Of a DNA stretch of 17,224 nt, positions 6,314 to 13,210 are shown piece after piece. How positions within the stretch are numbered: position 1 is the first letter of the stretch; each line of letters opens with the position of its first letter. Below the pieces are notes generated by a model. The model did no database searches. It worked only from the letters and a program-made list of their open reading frames with translations, and was not told the origin of the DNA. This DNA comes from JAGVPT01 sp049578505. GTDB taxonomy: Bacteria; Bacteroidota; Ignavibacteria; UBA10030; UBA8401. Made by a program: the position numbers and the translations under genes. The stretch covers positions 1 to 17,224 of the forward strand of contig JBAUMC010000071.1 in assembly GCA_049578505.1 (NCBI GenBank). Reading direction: 5' to 3'.

Positions 6314-6442
6314 ATGAAGCTAATGAGAATCAGTTCCTTTTTCATTTTCCTTACGCTTCTCCTACTAAGCATCGCACTTGGGCAAACTAATATGTTGCCC
6401 GTTCAGAAATTCACAAATCACATACTCTTCCACGTTCAATGA
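6314..6442 (+). CDS. 42-aa ORF with signal peptide, likely fragment or coupled leader
   Basis: A 42-codon frame starting MKLMRISSFFIFLTLLLLS, a textbook signal peptide with a possible cleavage after ALG, followed by only about 19 residues (start QTNMLPVQKF) and a stop. The last bases ATGA overlap the start of the methyltransferase gene, so translation of the two could be coupled. That would explain why the methyltransferase has no Shine-Dalgarno of its own. The abrupt end suggests the 5' remnant of a gene for a secreted protein, cut and joined to the methyltransferase cassette. A genuine tiny exported peptide is the alternative. Confidence 0.45.
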   Translation: MKLMRISSFFIFLTLLLLSIALGQTNMLPVQKFTNHILFHVQ

Positions 6443-7269
6443 ACAACAAAGTAAAAATAAACCTCGGGGAAGTCCAAAGCACACTTCTTATCCCTCTATA
6501 CGGACGGGCAAAGGAATATGAAAAAGAACATCCTCTTATAAAAGACAAATATGCCCATGATATTATCGAGAAAATCGATTTTGATTTCGAGACAGAATTC
6601 CAACAGATGCCTATTCAAATGTCAATTAATTCTACTATCCGCACATATCACTTGGATTCTGCCATTTCAAGATTTATAGGCCAATACCCAGACGCTACGA
6701 TTGTAAATATTGGAGCAGGTCTCGATACAACCTTCCAGCGAATCGATAATGGGAGAATCTTCTGGTATGATCTTGATCTTCCAGATTCTATCGCGTTGAG
6801 ACGAAAATTAATTCCTGAAACAAACAGGAACATCTTTATTAGCAAGTCCGTTTTTGACACCAGTTGGTTTCAAGATATAAAAGAGCGCCGCTCAAAGGTA
6901 TTTTTTATGGCCGCTGGAGTGCTTGTCTATTTAGAAGAGGGTCAAATCAAGCCGCTTTTTCTCAAATTAATCCAACAATTTCCTGGGAGTGAAATAGAGT
7001 TTGATATTTATTCGAAAATGTTTCTTTGGTTAAGAAATAACCTGCTAGCTAACCGCAATAAGAAATCTAAAGTGATAGCGAATTGGCATTGGGGAGTCAA
7101 TTCCGGCAAAGCGATAACAAAATGGAGTGATAAAATCACGATCATCGATGAATTTCCTTATTACTCGAGGATCGATCTCGAAAAATATTGGGACGCAAAG
7201 AGTTTATCTTTTATCAAAGCGATGAACTTCTTTAATCCTATGAAAATGCTGCATCTTAAGCTCGGATGA
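6439..7269 (+). CDS. class I SAM-dependent methyltransferase, leucine carboxyl methyltransferase (LCM/TcmP) family
   Basis: A 276-residue methyltransferase. YAHDIIEKIDFDF (38-50) is the N-terminal D-x-x-A-x-x-I element typical of the LCM family. VNIGAGLDTTFQRI (89-102) is the SAM-binding motif with the family's G-A-G-L-D-T. WYDLDLPDSIALRRKLIP (109-126) carries the acidic ribose-binding motif. FFMAAGVLVYLEEGQIKPLF (155-174) is the usual G-V-L-x-Y-L element. Some relatives methylate polyketide carboxyl groups (TcmP) or protein C termini (PPM1); the substrate here is unknown. There is no Shine-Dalgarno; the ATG overlaps the stop of the preceding mini-ORF by 4 bases. The gene is AT-rich relative to the flanking repeats. 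Confidence 0.9.
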   Translation: MNNKVKINLGEVQSTLLIPLYGRAKEYEKEHPLIKDKYAHDIIEKIDFDFETEFQQMPIQMSINSTIRTYHLDSAISRFIGQYPDATIVNIGAGLDTTFQRIDNGRIFWYDLDLPDSIALRRKLIPETNRNIFISKSVFDTSWFQDIKERRSKVFFMAAGVLVYLEEGQIKPLFLKLIQQFPGSEIEFDIYSKMFLWLRNNLLANRNKKSKVIANWHWGVNSGKAITKWSDKITIIDEFPYYSRIDLEKYWDAKSLSFIKAMNFFNPMKMLHLKLG

Positions 7270-7321
7270 ACATACAATCTTATTCAGCGTGTCCCATTGA
7301 TTTAAGATTCATCTGCGCGCA

Positions 7322-7512
7322 TTCTGATCAGTTGCTCCTGCCAAAGAACGGCGGGTATCGCAAAAGACACTCAACAAATTCCGAAGGGATCCCAGTGAGA
7401 CAGACGGAACCCTCCGTCGATGATCTAACATGGGCGAACGAACAGCCACTATTGGACTGATTTTACAGCGCGGACCGGCTACGGCGTGCATTCAGCCTGC
7501 GACTCTCGACAT
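7322..7512 (+). repeat. attC-like repeat copy 9, strongly decayed
   Basis: ATCAGTTGCTCCTGCC followed by AAAGAACGGCGGGTATCGC aligns with the R''-proximal part of copy 2, placing a mutated R'' at 7322-7328 (TTCTGAT). It continues with TCCGAAGGGATCCC, CGGAACCCTCCGTCGATGAT and a CAGCGCGGACCGGCTACGGCG segment shared with copy 8. There is no R' box. Many differences from the other copies are transitions, consistent with age. Confidence 0.7.
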
Positions 7513-7607
7513 TGATCAACAGTTTTTGTAAATTATCGCCATAATATAGCCCAAAGTGAGACGTTCATACATCCGATGCAGCAATTACAAAAACCGAACT
7601 AGCCAAT

Positions 7608-7781
7608 ATGATTGATCGGTCAGATGAAAAGAAGATTTCTCAATTGCTCGGCGATCCGGATGAAGGGCTTATTCTCAGAGAGCATTTGCGATCGAGGCTC
7701 CTCCGCCAAGAGATAGCCGTCGCAAACGGTCAAAGAGGCGAAGACTTCAATCGTCTAGTCGCAAAACTCGGATTGCGCTAA
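7608..7781 (+). CDS. possible antitoxin of a RelE/ParE-type toxin-antitoxin pair (57 aa)
   Basis: A 57-residue charged helical protein (start MIDRSDEKKISQLLGDPDEG, end GEDFNRLVAKLGLR). Its TAA overlaps the ATG of the next frame (TAATG), which encodes a decayed RelE/ParE-like toxin. A small protein immediately upstream of and overlapping such a toxin is the standard antitoxin position. I do not see a clear DNA-binding motif, and no Shine-Dalgarno precedes this ATG. The frame is open for 16 codons further upstream, so the true N terminus may be lost. The function rests on context. Confidence 0.45.
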   Translation: MIDRSDEKKISQLLGDPDEGLILREHLRSRLLRQEIAVANGQRGEDFNRLVAKLGLR

Positions 7782-8044
7782 TGGTTTTATATGTCATTAG
7801 AATTCTCAAACCTGCAATTCGTGAATTATAAAAACCTCGGCACAAATACCGCTAGACGTATTGTTGAACGCCTAGATTCGCGTTCTGGAAACTTTCCTTC
7901 CATATAGCCTATTCCCTTGAAAGGGGAGCTTTCAGGTCTATTCAAGATTCGAGAGGGAGACCTCGAATCGTCCACCAAATCTTACATAAAGAAAAAACGA
8001 TGGTCATCCATGCGATTGGCCATCGAAAAGAAATTTATCGTTAA
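7781..8044 (+). pseudogene. RelE/ParE family toxin, broken by frameshifts and a stop
   Basis: Three frame segments together give a recognisable RelE/ParE toxin. Segment 1, MVLYVIRILKPAIREL, ends at TAA 7829-7831. Segment 2, in the +1 frame from 7833, reads NLGTNTARRIVERLDSRSGN, then an in-frame TAG at 7905-7907, then PLKGELSGLFKIREGDL. Segment 3, from 7964, reads RIVHQILHKEKTMVIHAIGH and then RKEIYR, ending TAA 8042-8044. L-x-G-L-F-K-I-R-x-G-D-L-R-I-V-H and I-G-H-R-K-E-I-Y are hallmarks of the family's last strands. An extra 2 bases, a nonsense codon and a missing base would have to be undone to restore it. Active members are mRNA interferases or gyrase inhibitors; this copy should be inactive. 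Confidence 0.75.
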
Positions 8045-8057
8045 CGGCAGAGTCGCT

Positions 8058-8241
8058 GCCTAACCAGCCGCTCCCGCCAAAGGACGGTGCGTCTCGCGCA
8101 GAATTCTCGACAAGGCGCTTATTGTCTGCCATTGATTTGGCTGCACGTCGCCGCGCAATGAGTCTGCGACTCGCAGTCAACTATCCTTCGGGTCGAAGAC
8201 CCGTATGGAGTCGTAAACATTTTAACTCCGGTCCGTTAGGC
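8058..8241 (+). repeat. attC-like repeat copy 10, shortened (184 bp), perfect outer boxes
   Basis: R'' GCCTAAC (8058-8064) and R' GTTAGGC (8235-8241) are perfect complements. L'' GCTCCCGC is present, but the L' side is changed to TTTAACTCC, so the inner stem and the terminal CCCGC/GCGGG hairpin are lost. It has the GGCTGCACGTCGCCGC module of copies 0 and 5 and the CGGGTCGAAGACCCG hairpin. R'' starts 13 bases after the stop of the broken toxin gene. Confidence 0.85.
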
Positions 8242-8280
8242 ATCAATATTAAACTCACAACAATTACAAGGGGTGACAAA

Positions 8281-9543
8281 ATGTACAAAACCGCTATTTT
8301 TTCCTGTGCCATTTTATCAATTGCGTTAATAGGATTGTCATGCAAAAATGGAGCGACCAACAACTACTACCAAGGCGCCGGTCCATCGAGCCAGTATAGC
8401 GTTGTCACAGATAACCCGACTGCCATCATTTCTTATGCCGGTCTGGCAAACTTACCCAGAGGTACGGCAATGAGGCTGCGTGTGAACAGAAACAATTTTG
8501 AAGTCTGGGAGGTAAACGTGGTGTTCGATGCTCTTTACACGGTAGCGCCCGACAGACTTATTCTATGTCACACAAACAGCGACTTCCCTATCGGCGCCGG
8601 TGACAGTGGGTCTCCGTTGTTGACTTCCGACGGTAAAATTGCCGGCATCCTTTGCTACGGTTATGACGGCAACTCCAATGATTTTGCTGCACGCGCAATA
8701 GAAGATGTTCTGAGTATTGATTCGTCGATTGTCTCATTGCCATCCTCTTCTACAGTATTCAGCGAGATTCAACCGGTCTACGTTGTCTCAGGCTATAATG
8801 CGCAGGCAGCCTCGAAATATCCCCGCCTTGGGAAAGTTCTCGGGAAATACACAATGCAAAGCGGCACACCTTTCGCAACTCAGAACAATCTTTCAAAGAT
8901 CGCCAACAACCTCGCGATTCCCGGCTCATCGATCGCTGTCATGTATATTTCGGGCGACAATGTGAATGAAATGGCGATCGGCACTATGTCATATATCGGC
9001 AATGGCAACATCTTCGCATTCGGGCATAGCTTCGAATCATTCTTAGCTGCACCGACATACCTTGCCAGCACAGGATCATTCATTAACTCTTATACTGAAT
9101 CGTTCAAAATGTCCGAACCATCCACTCAGTTGGTAGGCTCATTTGTAATAAATGATTACAATGGGGTTCTCATTAAACAGAATGTCCAACCTCTTGTCGC
9201 GCAGCTTAGCACGAGTTGTTCAATTAATGGTCAAACGGTTTTCTCCTATCATCACCAAATATCCAACACGCCGAGTTTTGTGGATGATAAGGATTTTGCA
9301 GCGAATCTATCCTGTTACCTGGTTTATGAGAACCTAGTTTCCCTGAACAAAGAAGCAGATTCAACCGTTGCAACGTGCACCGCGCAAATTATGTCGGACC
9401 AAGAATCAAAAAATGTAACGTTTGTATTGCGTGACAATTATATCGATGGGGATATATATTCATATTTGGAGGACAGCCTTCTGACCGCAAGCAGCAGCAA
9501 AGAGCTGAAAATCTTTAATCTCTCTGTTAATTTGGAGTATTGA
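8281..9543 (+). CDS. lipoprotein with SpoIVB-like (S55) peptidase motifs
   Basis: A 420-residue lipoprotein. I take the ATG at 8281 because AAGGGGTGA (8268-8276) precedes it and because it opens a signal peptide ending in the lipobox IGLSC (Cys21). An in-frame ATG at 8122 lies within the repeat. GAGDSGSPLLTSDGKIAGIL (105-124) matches the G-x-SGSP motif of S55 peptidases and holds the presumed catalytic Ser110. MAIGTMSYIGNGNIFAFGHS (231-250) matches the family's G-T-x-x-Y-x-D-G-x-x-x-A-F-G-H-P-F motif, in the order seen in SpoIVB-like proteins of Acidobacteria and the FCB group. FGHSF replaces the usual FGHPF. SpoIVB itself is a sporulation protease, but members in non-sporulating bacteria have unknown roles. 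Likely a membrane-anchored periplasmic serine peptidase or an inactive relative. Confidence 0.75.
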   Translation: MYKTAIFSCAILSIALIGLSCKNGATNNYYQGAGPSSQYSVVTDNPTAIISYAGLANLPRGTAMRLRVNRNNFEVWEVNVVFDALYTVAPDRLILCHTNSDFPIGAGDSGSPLLTSDGKIAGILCYGYDGNSNDFAARAIEDVLSIDSSIVSLPSSSTVFSEIQPVYVVSGYNAQAASKYPRLGKVLGKYTMQSGTPFATQNNLSKIANNLAIPGSSIAVMYISGDNVNEMAIGTMSYIGNGNIFAFGHSFESFLAAPTYLASTGSFINSYTESFKMSEPSTQLVGSFVINDYNGVLIKQNVQPLVAQLSTSCSINGQTVFSYHHQISNTPSFVDDKDFAANLSCYLVYENLVSLNKEADSTVATCTAQIMSDQESKNVTFVLRDNYIDGDIYSYLEDSLLTASSSKELKIFNLSVNLEY

Positions 9544-9627
9544 CCTATAGGAGTTAAGAATCCGGCTCTCATTATAGATTTAAGGTATGAAGAAGAAAAA
9601 TGGCAGGCAGGATTGGTTCATATTGTT

Positions 9628-9668
9628 GCCGAATCAGTCGCTACCGTCAAGAAACGGCGGGTCTCAGC
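9628..9668 (+). repeat. attC-like repeat copy 11, short left-end fragment
   Basis: GCCGAAT (9628-9634, decayed R'') followed by CAGTCGCTACCGTC and AAGAAACGGCGGGTCTC is a clear match to the first 40 bases of copy 2. Nothing downstream matches. A start codon at 9613 proposed for the next gene would read through this fragment and is unlikely. Confidence 0.75.
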
Positions 9669-9711
9669 ACCTACAATCAATGCTCAGAATAACCTTCAAG
9701 GATTTACCACC

Positions 9712-10107
9712 ATGAACAGACAAATTGTCCAAGACTTTGCCAACGCAATCAATGAACACAATGTTGACAAAATGTGCATGCTAATGACCGACAATCATAA
9801 ATTTATTGACTCTCAAGGCAATGAAGCTGTGGGGAAGGAAAAAATGCGGGGCGGTTGGATTGAATACCTTCAATTATTTCCAGACTACAAAATAGAAATT
9901 ACGGAAATATTTCTTGGCGGAGACACAGCTGCAGCGTTTGGATTTGCGAGCGGAACGTTTCAAGGGGATAGCGCCAAAAAGGAAAACTATTGGCATTTAC
10001 CTGCTTCATGGAAAGCAGTCATCAAGAATGGAAAAATTGATTTGTGGCAAGTTTATGTTGACGCAAAAGTTCCTTTCGACATTATCAACAAAAACAAGAA
10101 GCAATAA
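9712..10107 (+). CDS. SnoaL-like / nuclear transport factor 2 family protein
   Basis: A 131-residue NTF2-fold protein. I choose ATG 9712 because the upstream in-frame ATG (9613) lies before the repeat fragment and because MNRQIVQDFANAINEHNVDKM is the normal SnoaL-type first helix. AAGGA at 9698-9702 lies 9 bases ahead. The family pattern follows: MLMTDNHKFIDSQGNEAVGK (about 23-42) with the F-x-D-x-x-G loop, the helix YLQLFPDYKIEI, TAAAFGFASGTF, and the closing strands AVIKNGKIDLWQVYVDAKV. The fold hosts polyketide cyclases, isomerases and many uncharacterised proteins, so no substrate can be assigned. The TAA is two bases before R'' of copy 12. Confidence 0.88.
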   Translation: MNRQIVQDFANAINEHNVDKMCMLMTDNHKFIDSQGNEAVGKEKMRGGWIEYLQLFPDYKIEITEIFLGGDTAAAFGFASGTFQGDSAKKENYWHLPASWKAVIKNGKIDLWQVYVDAKVPFDIINKNKKQ

Positions 10108-10109
10108 TC

Positions 10110-10291
10110 TCCTAACCAGTCGTTTCCGCAACGAGACAGCGGGTCTCACAAGATACCCTCGCAACCCAACTGAAGGAGCCGTCAACGATCGCGCGCGAAT
10201 AAGGATTTACGATCGGACGCAGCTTACTACGCGCAGACGGAATACCAATCCGATGCAACTTCCACGGCAGCGTGGCTGCCGTCCGTTAGAA
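10110..10291 (+). repeat. attC-like repeat copy 12, shortened and diverged (182 bp)
   Basis: R'' TCCTAAC (10110-10116), spacer CAGTC, then GTTTCCGCAACGAGACAGCGGGTCTC in place of the standard GCTCCCGCC...GGCGGG arm. The centre has GCCGTCAACGATCGCGCGCG. The 3' arm is a new hairpin GGCAGCGTGGCTGCC, followed by GTCC and R' GTTAGAA (10285-10291). The 3' hairpin differs in sequence from all other copies but occupies the same place. Confidence 0.8.
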
Positions 10292-10336
10292 GCACGAACT
10301 TCTTAACATGTGATCACAATTATAATGAGGCATATA

Positions 10337-11557
10337 ATGAAACACCTACTTTTAAATTCTCTGCTGTTGTTCGCCCTTTTCATTGCCCCATTGTCAGAAT
10401 TGTACGGACAGTGGAAACAAACAACTGGCGTGCATGGCGGCCTTGTCCAATCTATCGCCCTCTCCGGCACGAATCTCTTCGCAGGGACTGATAGCGGCGG
10501 CGTTTTTCTCTCCACTAACAACGGTTCAAGCTGGGCTGCCGTCAATTCTGGTTTAACAAACCTCTATGCGAATTCTCTTGTTGCCTCCGGTACGAATCTC
10601 TTCGCCGGGACTATTGGCGGTGGCGTTTTCCTTTCCACTAACAACGGCTCAAGCTGGACTGCTGTCAATTCAGGTTTGACGAACACTTACATCCACTGTG
10701 TTGCCGTTTCCGGCGCAAATCTCCTTGCCGCGACTTTTACCAGCACCTTCCTTTCCACAAACAACGGTACAAGCTGGACCGCAGTCAATTCCGGTCTGAC
10801 AAACATTCCTGTTCAGACATTTGTCGTATCGGGCACAAACTTCTACGCGGGGACCTATGGTAATGGCGTTCTTCTTTCCACCAATAATGGTACGAGCTGG
10901 ACTGCGGTGAGTACGGGCTTGACGAACGCAGATGTTTATGCACTTGCCGTATCCGGCACGAATCTCTATGCCGGGACCGATCGCGGCGTATTTTATTACA
11001 CCAACAATGGTACAAGCTGGACTCCGGTCGATTCAGGAATGACGAATACCCAGGTTTACTCTCTTGCTGCTTCTGGTGCAAATCTCTTTGCTGGGACTTT
11101 AGGTGGTATCTTTCTATCCACCGACAACGGTAAAAGCTGGAATTCAGTCGATTCAGGCTTCACGACAACCCCTATAGTTTTCTCTCTTTTCGTCTTTGGA
11201 ACGAACCTGTTTGCAGGTAATTACGGCGGTGTGTGGAGACGGCCGGTATCCGAGATGATCACCGCAGTCAAAGACGCTGAGCATCAAATGCCAGCAACGT
11301 TTTCTCTCTCCTGGAACTATCCCAACCCCTTTAACCCGACAACAACTATCTATTTTGATCTTCCATTACGGTCATTTACGTCGTTGAAAGTTTTTGACAT
11401 ACTAGGCCGAGAAGTATCAACGATTGTCTACGGAGAATTGGAAGCGGGAAGTTATACCCGGCAGTGGAATGGAGCAAGGATGCCAAGCGGCGCTTATTTT
11501 TATCGCTTGCAAGCCGGGGTGTATTCTGATACCAAGAAGCTTATACTAATGAAATAA
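10337..11557 (+). CDS. secreted beta-propeller (Asp-box repeats) with type IX secretion sorting domain
   Basis: A 406-residue exported protein. I choose ATG 10337 because TGAGG (10326-10330) precedes it and it opens the signal peptide MKHLLLNSLLLFALFIAPLS; earlier in-frame starts only add residues ahead of that. Seven repeats of about 40 residues follow, each with a G-T-N-L-F-A-G-T strand (about 44, 85, 126, 166, 207, 247 and 288). Six carry an Asp-box S-T-N-N-G-x-S-W (59, 100, 140, 181, 221 and 261). This pattern predicts a seven-bladed sialidase/BNR-type propeller. From about 322, FSLSWNYPNPFNPTTTIYFD, then KVFDILGREV and SGAYFYRLQAG to KKLILMK is a Por-type C-terminal sorting domain, which directs export by the type IX system. 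No catalytic residues are evident. Probably a surface-bound or released binding protein. Confidence 0.88.
   Translation: MKHLLLNSLLLFALFIAPLSELYGQWKQTTGVHGGLVQSIALSGTNLFAGTDSGGVFLSTNNGSSWAAVNSGLTNLYANSLVASGTNLFAGTIGGGVFLSTNNGSSWTAVNSGLTNTYIHCVAVSGANLLAATFTSTFLSTNNGTSWTAVNSGLTNIPVQTFVVSGTNFYAGTYGNGVLLSTNNGTSWTAVSTGLTNADVYALAVSGTNLYAGTDRGVFYYTNNGTSWTPVDSGMTNTQVYSLAASGANLFAGTLGGIFLSTDNGKSWNSVDSGFTTTPIVFSLFVFGTNLFAGNYGGVWRRPVSEMITAVKDAEHQMPATFSLSWNYPNPFNPTTTIYFDLPLRSFTSLKVFDILGREVSTIVYGELEAGSYTRQWNGARMPSGAYFYRLQAGVYSDTKKLILMK
10442..11236 (+). repeat. in-gene tandem repeat of about 120-123 bp encoding propeller blades
   Basis: Seven imperfect tandem units, recognisable as nucleotide repeats by phrases such as TCTCTTCGC(A/C)GGGACT, TTTCC(A/T)CTAACAACGG and CAATTC(T/C/A)GGTTTGACGAAC. 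The third unit lacks part of the loop (ATFTSTFLS), and the seventh is cut short before the Asp-box. Such internal similarity can promote copy-number change. Confidence 0.85.
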
Positions 11558-11721
11558 TATCAACGACAATCAAATGGCAAAGCATTAATTTACTTCTATT
11601 TCTTAATTAAACATTTTACCGCATATACACTCTACTAAGCGCTGGCTGAAAAGACATCTGAAGTTATGCTACTCATTTTGGTGGTCGACGGTTTCGCCAG
11701 CAATAGCTGCAGGAGGTTTCA
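11558..11721. other. gap without a recognised repeat copy
   Basis: Between the propeller and methyltransferase genes I find no GCCTAAC/GTTAGGC boxes or repeat arms. An AT-rich part (11570-11635) precedes a possible imperfect stem GCTGGC (11641-11646) / GCCAGC (11696-11701). This may be an unrelated or fully decayed cassette junction, and it is the cleanest break in the repeat series before the 13 kb region. Confidence 0.4.
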
Positions 11722-12393
11722 ATGAAACATGCTGTTGAATTACTTTTTAGGGTTGCCCTTTTGGTTTTCATCTGGATTTTTTGGCTGTGGGTGCTCGATC
11801 AACGACTATCAACGATGATGAATCTATTTATCATTGTGGGAGGCGTAGTATTGGCATTCCCACTCGTTTGGCTCGGGAGAAAGATACTAGACCGAAATCC
11901 AACACCGCGCCGCGCCGTTTGGGTGACCACGTTTGTCCATTATACCTTGGGGATTTTATTTGGGGTGCCCATCGTCAGGGCCCTGGTCACCCATCAAGAT
12001 TGGCCTGGATGGACGCTTCCAATACCGGTTGAAATCGGTTCAATGTTGGTCGTTATTACCGGGGCAGCTACTTTAGGAACAGTAGTAAATCTTGCTTTGA
12101 AAGGGCTTGGTGCACCCTTTGCAATTGCACTCAGCAGGAAATTAGCAGCGGATTGGTTGTATGGCTGGACGCGAAATCCCATGGTGCTTGCAGCCCTGGC
12201 TTTACTCCTGTCACTGGGAATCTGGTTTCAATCAACTCTATTTGTACTATGGGTACTTATCCTGTTTGCACCAGCATTGCTTGTCTTCGTCAAAGTGTAT
12301 GAAGAACGAGAGCTGGAGATCCGATTTGGAGCCTCCTACCTGGATTACAAATCCAGAACGCCGATGTTGTTACCAAGAAGGCCGAAAAATTAA
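11722..12393 (+). CDS. isoprenylcysteine carboxyl methyltransferase (ICMT)-family membrane protein
   Basis: A 223-residue integral membrane protein with about five or six membrane segments (about 7-27, 33-51, 68-88, 101-124, 151-168 and 170-190). The C-terminal signature is convincing: WTRNPMVLAALALLLSLGIW (149-168) followed by V-x-x-E-E-R-E-L-E-I-R-F-G-x-x-Y-x-x-Y (about 191-209) and RTPMLLPR. In ICMT and related NnrU/PEMT-type enzymes this region binds S-adenosylmethionine. Bacterial members have mostly unknown lipid or small-molecule substrates. AGGAGG at 11711-11716 lies 5 bases before the ATG. The 164 bases upstream contain no recognisable attC copy. The gene ends 10 bases before R'' of copy 13. 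Confidence 0.85.
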   Translation: MKHAVELLFRVALLVFIWIFWLWVLDQRLSTMMNLFIIVGGVVLAFPLVWLGRKILDRNPTPRRAVWVTTFVHYTLGILFGVPIVRALVTHQDWPGWTLPIPVEIGSMLVVITGAATLGTVVNLALKGLGAPFAIALSRKLAADWLYGWTRNPMVLAALALLLSLGIWFQSTLFVLWVLILFAPALLVFVKVYEERELEIRFGASYLDYKSRTPMLLPRRPKN

Positions 12394-12403
12394 ATGATGC
12401 GCC

Positions 12404-12504
12404 GACCAACCAGCCGCTCCACGAGTCCTAAACTCGAAGTCAACGACCCATCGGGTCGAAGTTCCGCAGGGAGTCAAAGACCGGTCAACTCCAATACATT
12501 AGGG
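12404..12504 (+). repeat. attC-like repeat copy 13, minimal (101 bp)
   Basis: GACCAAC (12404-12410) stands for R'', then CAGCC GCTCC, and the sequence passes straight to ACGAGTCCTAAACTCGAAGTC, then the hairpin CGACCCATCGGGTCG, TCAACTCC and ATTAGGG (12498-12504) for R'. It retains only the outer boxes and one internal arm. At about 100 bp it has the size of an ordinary attC site. Confidence 0.7.
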
Positions 12505-12556
12505 CTCACGACAATCACCTGCATGCAAACCTAAATCACAAAACCCTGGAGGCAAT

Positions 12557-13162
12557 ATGAACTATTTCCTCATCATTGTAGTTGTTTCAATGTGTATTGG
12601 CTGTAATCGAAACGATGAATTCAGCGAAGGCATGACCCGCGATCAAAGCGATGAGACTTATGAAGGCATTGCGAATGTTCGGAAAGAAGTTTACAGAAAA
12701 GGGCTTATGCCGGTCAAAGCCCTGGGTTTTTATGAGAACGGCAATATTTTGTACCAAACTTATTACATGCCGATTGATTCCTTTATGATGATTACGACCC
12801 ACACCTTCTATGCTTCAGGCGCTTTGCAATCAATGAGTCTTAGACAGGCAAAAATAGACACTTTTATCTTCAAGTCGATTGAAGGAAAAGTAACGCGATC
12901 GATAAAATTCTATCGCGACTATTTTATTTATTTGCTAAGATTTTCTCCTAACGGCAAAGTAGATATGAGGTATGGTTTGAACAATTTCGATACTGCCAGA
13001 GTTATCGAACACTGGTACGACTCTGGTATTAAGCAATCTGAAGATGTCTGTAAATACGCATGGTCTGACACTATAAAATCAGTTGCCTGGGATTCGCTCG
13101 GTCATCAAATTCGAAATCAAAATGAGATTGCCCTCAAATTTCCAAAAAAGAGTGCACCCTAA
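12557..13162 (+). CDS. lipoprotein with MORN-like repeats
   Basis: A 201-residue lipoprotein. The signal peptide MNYFLIIVVVSMCIGC ends in a lipobox (CIGC, Cys16). From about residue 53 there are short repeats of the type F-Y-E-N-G-x-x-x-Y-Q (FYENGNILYQTYY) and F-Y-A-S-G-A-L-Q-S (about 88), then FSPNGKVDMRY (about 135) and WYDSGIKQSEDV (about 154). These resemble the MORN variant repeats of the YwqK family, whose roles are poorly known; although often named antitoxins, a secreted lipoprotein is unlikely to be one. GGAGG at 12548-12552 is 4 bases before the ATG. Stop TAA at 13160-13162 falls inside the R'' box of copy 14. Confidence 0.75.
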   Translation: MNYFLIIVVVSMCIGCNRNDEFSEGMTRDQSDETYEGIANVRKEVYRKGLMPVKALGFYENGNILYQTYYMPIDSFMMITTHTFYASGALQSMSLRQAKIDTFIFKSIEGKVTRSIKFYRDYFIYLLRFSPNGKVDMRYGLNNFDTARVIEHWYDSGIKQSEDVCKYAWSDTIKSVAWDSLGHQIRNQNEIALKFPKKSAP

Positions 13163-13210
13163 TCCATCGCTGATGGCGCGTCGCTACAGCTTAGCTCTGG
13201 TCCGTTAGGC
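13156..13210 (+). repeat. attC-like repeat copy 14, shortest copy (55 bp)
   Basis: ACCCTAAT (13156-13163) serves as R'' and contains the stop codon of the lipoprotein gene. TCCATCGCTGATGG forms a small hairpin (CCATCGCTGATGG). GCGCGTCGCTACAGCTTAGCTCTGGTCC leads to a perfect R' GTTAGGC (13204-13210). The last 35 bases match copy 0 (GTCGCCGCAGCTTAGC). Its size is that of the smallest known attC sites, although pairing of the inner boxes is weak. Confidence 0.65.

Noticed and set aside
8122..8280. Upstream start for the S55-like lipoprotein gene
   Set aside because: These 53 codons are the inside of repeat copy 10 and its leader. The ATG at 8281 has a Shine-Dalgarno and opens a lipoprotein signal peptide.
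9613..9711. Upstream start for the SnoaL-like gene
   Set aside because: It would translate the fragment of repeat copy 11. ATG 9712 gives the normal family N terminus.
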